This document shows positions 14,151 through 15,329 of a stretch of 15,329 nucleotides of DNA, one piece after another; the stretch's first letter is position 1; every line of letters starts with the position of its first letter. The notes below the pieces were generated by a model, which saw only the letters and a program-made list of their open reading frames with translations, was not told the DNA's origin and made no database searches. This DNA is from an uncultured Christensenellaceae bacterium (GTDB lineage: Bacteria; Bacillota; Clostridia; Christensenellales; MGBC116941), in contig CAJUEF010000008.1 of NCBI GenBank assembly GCA_910585035.1, positions 1 to 15,329 of the forward strand, in the 5' to 3' direction. The translations under genes were made by a program, and so were the position numbers.

Positions 14151-14185
14151 AAAAAAGCGGATGGTAAACAACCATCCGCTTTTTT
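14151..14185 (-). terminator. Terminator of hpf, symmetric and probably bidirectional
   Basis: GCGGATGGT (14157-14165) and ACCATCCGC (14171-14179) form a perfect 9-bp stem round a 5-base loop. Six A before and six T after extend the pairing and give T runs on both strands. It begins 5 bases past the hpf stop. Confidence 0.93.
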
Positions 14186-14190
14186 ATAAT

Positions 14191-14724
14191 TTAGTCAAAG
14201 TAAGGCTCAATTAAGCCAACCTTACCGTCTTTCCTTTTATAAACCACACAAACATCCTCTGTTTCGGCATCTCTGAAAACGAAGAAACTGTGGTCAAGCA
14301 GCTGCATTTGCAGGGCAGCTTCAATCTTGTCCATTGGCTTTACAGGAAACCTCTTAGTCCTTACAATTTCAATTTCCGCTTCCTGCTCATCAACATCCAT
14401 ATGCTCAATTTCAGTAAAATTCAGTCCGCCGGTTTGGTGCTTAGATACAATTTTATCCTTAAATTTTGCTATTTGGCGTGAAAGTCTGTCGGTCACGCTG
14501 TCAAGGGTAGCATATATATCCGTAGATTTTTCCTCAGCCCGAAAAATTGTGCCGCCTACGTATATAGTTGCCTCCATCTTTTCCAGTCCCGCTTCAACAG
14601 ATATTTTAACATCTGCATTAACGTCCTTATCAAAGTATTTGCTAAGCTTTGCAAATTTCTTTTCCACCATTTCCTCAAGATAATCAGATACCTCAAAGTT
14701 TTTTGCCGCAATATTCAGTTTCAT
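14191..14724 (-). CDS. hpf: Ribosome hibernation promoting factor, long form (RaiA/YvyD family)
   Basis: Binds the 30S decoding region and, through its C-terminal domain, dimerises 70S ribosomes into inactive 100S particles in stationary phase or stress. The 177-residue product has both long-form parts. The N-terminal S30AE/RaiA domain is MKLNIAAKNFEVSDYLEEMVEKKF.. to DRLSRQIAKFKDKI (about 1-95). After a linker comes the C-terminal dimerisation domain, IVRTKRFPVKPMDKIEAALQMQLLDHSFFVFRDAET.. (about 120-177). The ATG at 14722-14724 is chosen because AAGGAG (14733-14738) sits 8 bases upstream. The frame extends 6 codons further, through that ribosome binding site. It is monocistronic, with its own promoter and terminator. 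In many Firmicutes it neighbours comF and secA; neither is visible here. Confidence 0.96.
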   Translation of the reverse strand: MKLNIAAKNFEVSDYLEEMVEKKFAKLSKYFDKDVNADVKISVEAGLEKMEATIYVGGTIFRAEEKSTDIYATLDSVTDRLSRQIAKFKDKIVSKHQTGGLNFTEIEHMDVDEQEAEIEIVRTKRFPVKPMDKIEAALQMQLLDHSFFVFRDAETEDVCVVYKRKDGKVGLIEPYFD

Positions 14725-14757
14725 AGTATCAGCTCCTTGCATTTCTTACTTGTTAAT

Positions 14758-14787
14758 ATTATACCCTTTTTTCAGCATCCTTGTCTA
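14758..14787 (-). promoter_or_regulatory. Promoter of hpf
   Basis: On the minus strand TAGACA (14782-14787) and a perfect TATAAT (14758-14763) are separated by 18 bases, with a start near 14751 and a ~27-base leader. It is back to back with the ncRNA promoter about 90 bases away. Confidence 0.65.
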
Positions 14788-14879
14788 TAGATAATCGTTC
14801 CGTGTTTTTCTTTATTTTCCATTTATAATCATAATAAATTAATTATGTAAACTTTTATTGATAAAATTTTAAAAAAAGT

Positions 14880-14908
14880 TTGCTTTATTCTTAATGATAG
14901 ACTATAAT
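14880..14908 (+). promoter_or_regulatory. Promoter of the structured RNA
   Basis: TTGCTT (14880-14885) and a perfect TATAAT (14903-14908) are separated by 17 bases. The predicted start is near 14914-14916, just before the conserved-looking structured segment. An A-rich tract (14862-14877) directly upstream could act as an UP element. Confidence 0.75.
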
Positions 14909-14914
14909 TAACGA

Positions 14915-15145
14915 AGGATGTCAATTAGGTCTGTGGTTGCAAGTCCATGCTAGTCGCAGGCAAAGGGACCCACGTAAGCTGTTCATAGCGTATCAGTGAG
15001 CATGGTGCGGTTTAGAAGTAAGTCCGGCCAAAGTAATTTGAGACAGCCGTTAGTGATTGCATAGCGACGGCTACGCTTTTGCAAAAGCTGCAGTCGGCGG
15101 GTGTGGGGGCAAAGACCAGGTCAGCTGAATGACATGTATTTTTTT
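14915..15145 (+). ncRNA. raiA RNA: Structured ncRNA, probably the raiA motif RNA
   Basis: About 230 nt follow the promoter with no plausible reading frame but dense pairing potential. Visible stems are CTGTG/CGCAG (14931-14935 with 14955-14959), TATCA/TGGTG near 14991-15008, and AGCCGT/ACGGCT (15045-15050 with 15067-15072). GCTTTT/AAAAGC (15075-15080 with 15083-15088) makes a further hairpin. Long-range CCCAC/GTGGG (14969-14973 with 15103-15107) and GGT/ACC (14928-14930 with 15115-15117) close the fold. The motif GGCAAAG..GACC occurs near both ends. A weak GTCA/TGAC hairpin and a T-rich tract (15137-15150) could end it. The raiA motif is a ~200-nt clostridial RNA named for lying near raiA/hpf genes and linked to sporulation and aggregation. 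Size, lineage and position beside hpf fit. The family call is from recall of the motif, not a covariance search. Confidence 0.65.
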
Positions 15146-15167
15146 ATTTTCAAAGCGAGGGAAAGTT

Positions 15168-15329
15168 ATGTACGAAGACAAGACTTTAGTGTGCAAAGAG
15201 TGCGGCCAGGAGTTCATCTTCACCGCCGGCGAGCAGGAGTTCTACGCGGAGCGCGGCTTCGCCAACGAGCCCCAGCGCTGCAAGGCCTGCCGTGACGCCC
15301 GCAAGGCCAGCCAGCGTTCCGACCGTGAG
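15168..15329 (+). CDS. Zinc-ribbon domain protein, truncated by the window edge
   Basis: The frame from ATG 15168 runs open for 54 codons to the window end, with no stop, so the gene is partial. GAGGG (15157-15161) lies 6 bases upstream. The product starts MYEDKTLVCKECGQEFIF and carries two CxxC pairs, C9/C12 and C38/C41, spaced as in the short zinc-ribbon family often annotated as zinc-ribbon domain containing protein (CxxC-x(n)-CxxC). Full-length members commonly have a second zinc module further on, but that part is outside the window. Its role is unknown. Base use is striking: from codon 9 on almost every third position is G or C, unlike all other genes here. It follows the ncRNA on the same strand, 20-30 bases after the T-rich tract, so it may be a readthrough target or an independent neighbour. 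Confidence 0.8.
   Translation, partial: MYEDKTLVCKECGQEFIFTAGEQEFYAERGFANEPQRCKACRDARKASQRSDRE

Noticed and set aside
14915..15145. RNase P RNA or tmRNA
   Set aside because: AGTCCGG appears once, but the other conserved RNase P segments and the tRNA-like end of tmRNA are absent.
15101..15295. 64-codon plus-strand frame over the end of the structured RNA
   Set aside because: It runs through RNA stems and is out of phase with the zinc-ribbon frame, which has a proper ribosome binding site and paired CxxC motifs.

Overview
The window looks like chromosomal DNA of an AT-rich Gram-positive anaerobe of the class Clostridia. The reasons are A/T-rich intergenic DNA, strong AGGAGG-type ribosome binding sites, TTG/GTG starts, a SpoVB-like flippase and a BofA homologue (sporulation lineage), a MazG-HU-RqcP cluster like the yabM-yabN-yabO block of Bacillus, and an OFA-type transporter. 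Genus cannot be fixed from the sequence. Every recognised protein gene from 149 to 14724 is on the minus strand. Only the last ~430 bases, holding a structured RNA and the start of a zinc-ribbon gene, read on the plus strand.

Layout, in transcription order from the right. A long-form ribosome hibernation factor (hpf, 14191-14724) diverges from a strong plus-strand promoter that drives a ~230-nt structured RNA. I take this RNA to be a raiA-motif ncRNA. A GC-rich, window-truncated zinc-ribbon gene follows it. Leftward of hpf lie an OFA-family MFS transporter (12864-14048) and a dnaX-ybaB-recR DNA replication/repair operon (10092-12739) with its own promoter. Next comes a 432-bp gap filled by a 112-bp tandem repeat (2.75 copies), then bofA. 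The spoVB-like flippase, mazG and HU follow. A second unusual gap (5151-5737) carries two 67-bp direct repeats and three decayed A/T palindromes. The window ends with a tightly overlapping operon rqcP-ispDF-(membrane-anchored propeller-like protein)-radA-mnmA (149-5150).

Most genes are housekeeping: tRNA thiolation, recombination repair, MEP isoprenoid synthesis, ribosome rescue, nucleotide clean-up, nucleoid packing, lipid-linked precursor flipping, clamp loading and ribosome dormancy. The non-routine content is in the gaps. (1) The raiA-like RNA is back to back with hpf. (2) The 67-bp repeats each pack an extended -10 box, a hairpin and a GGAG-TTG translation start, and they enclose a 28-codon ORF with a lipoprotein-like signal sequence. 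(3) Each 112-bp repeat contains an intact 20-codon micro-ORF. (4) The zinc-ribbon gene has a sharply different base composition. Promoters, terminators and RNA folds were read by eye and nothing was searched against a database.
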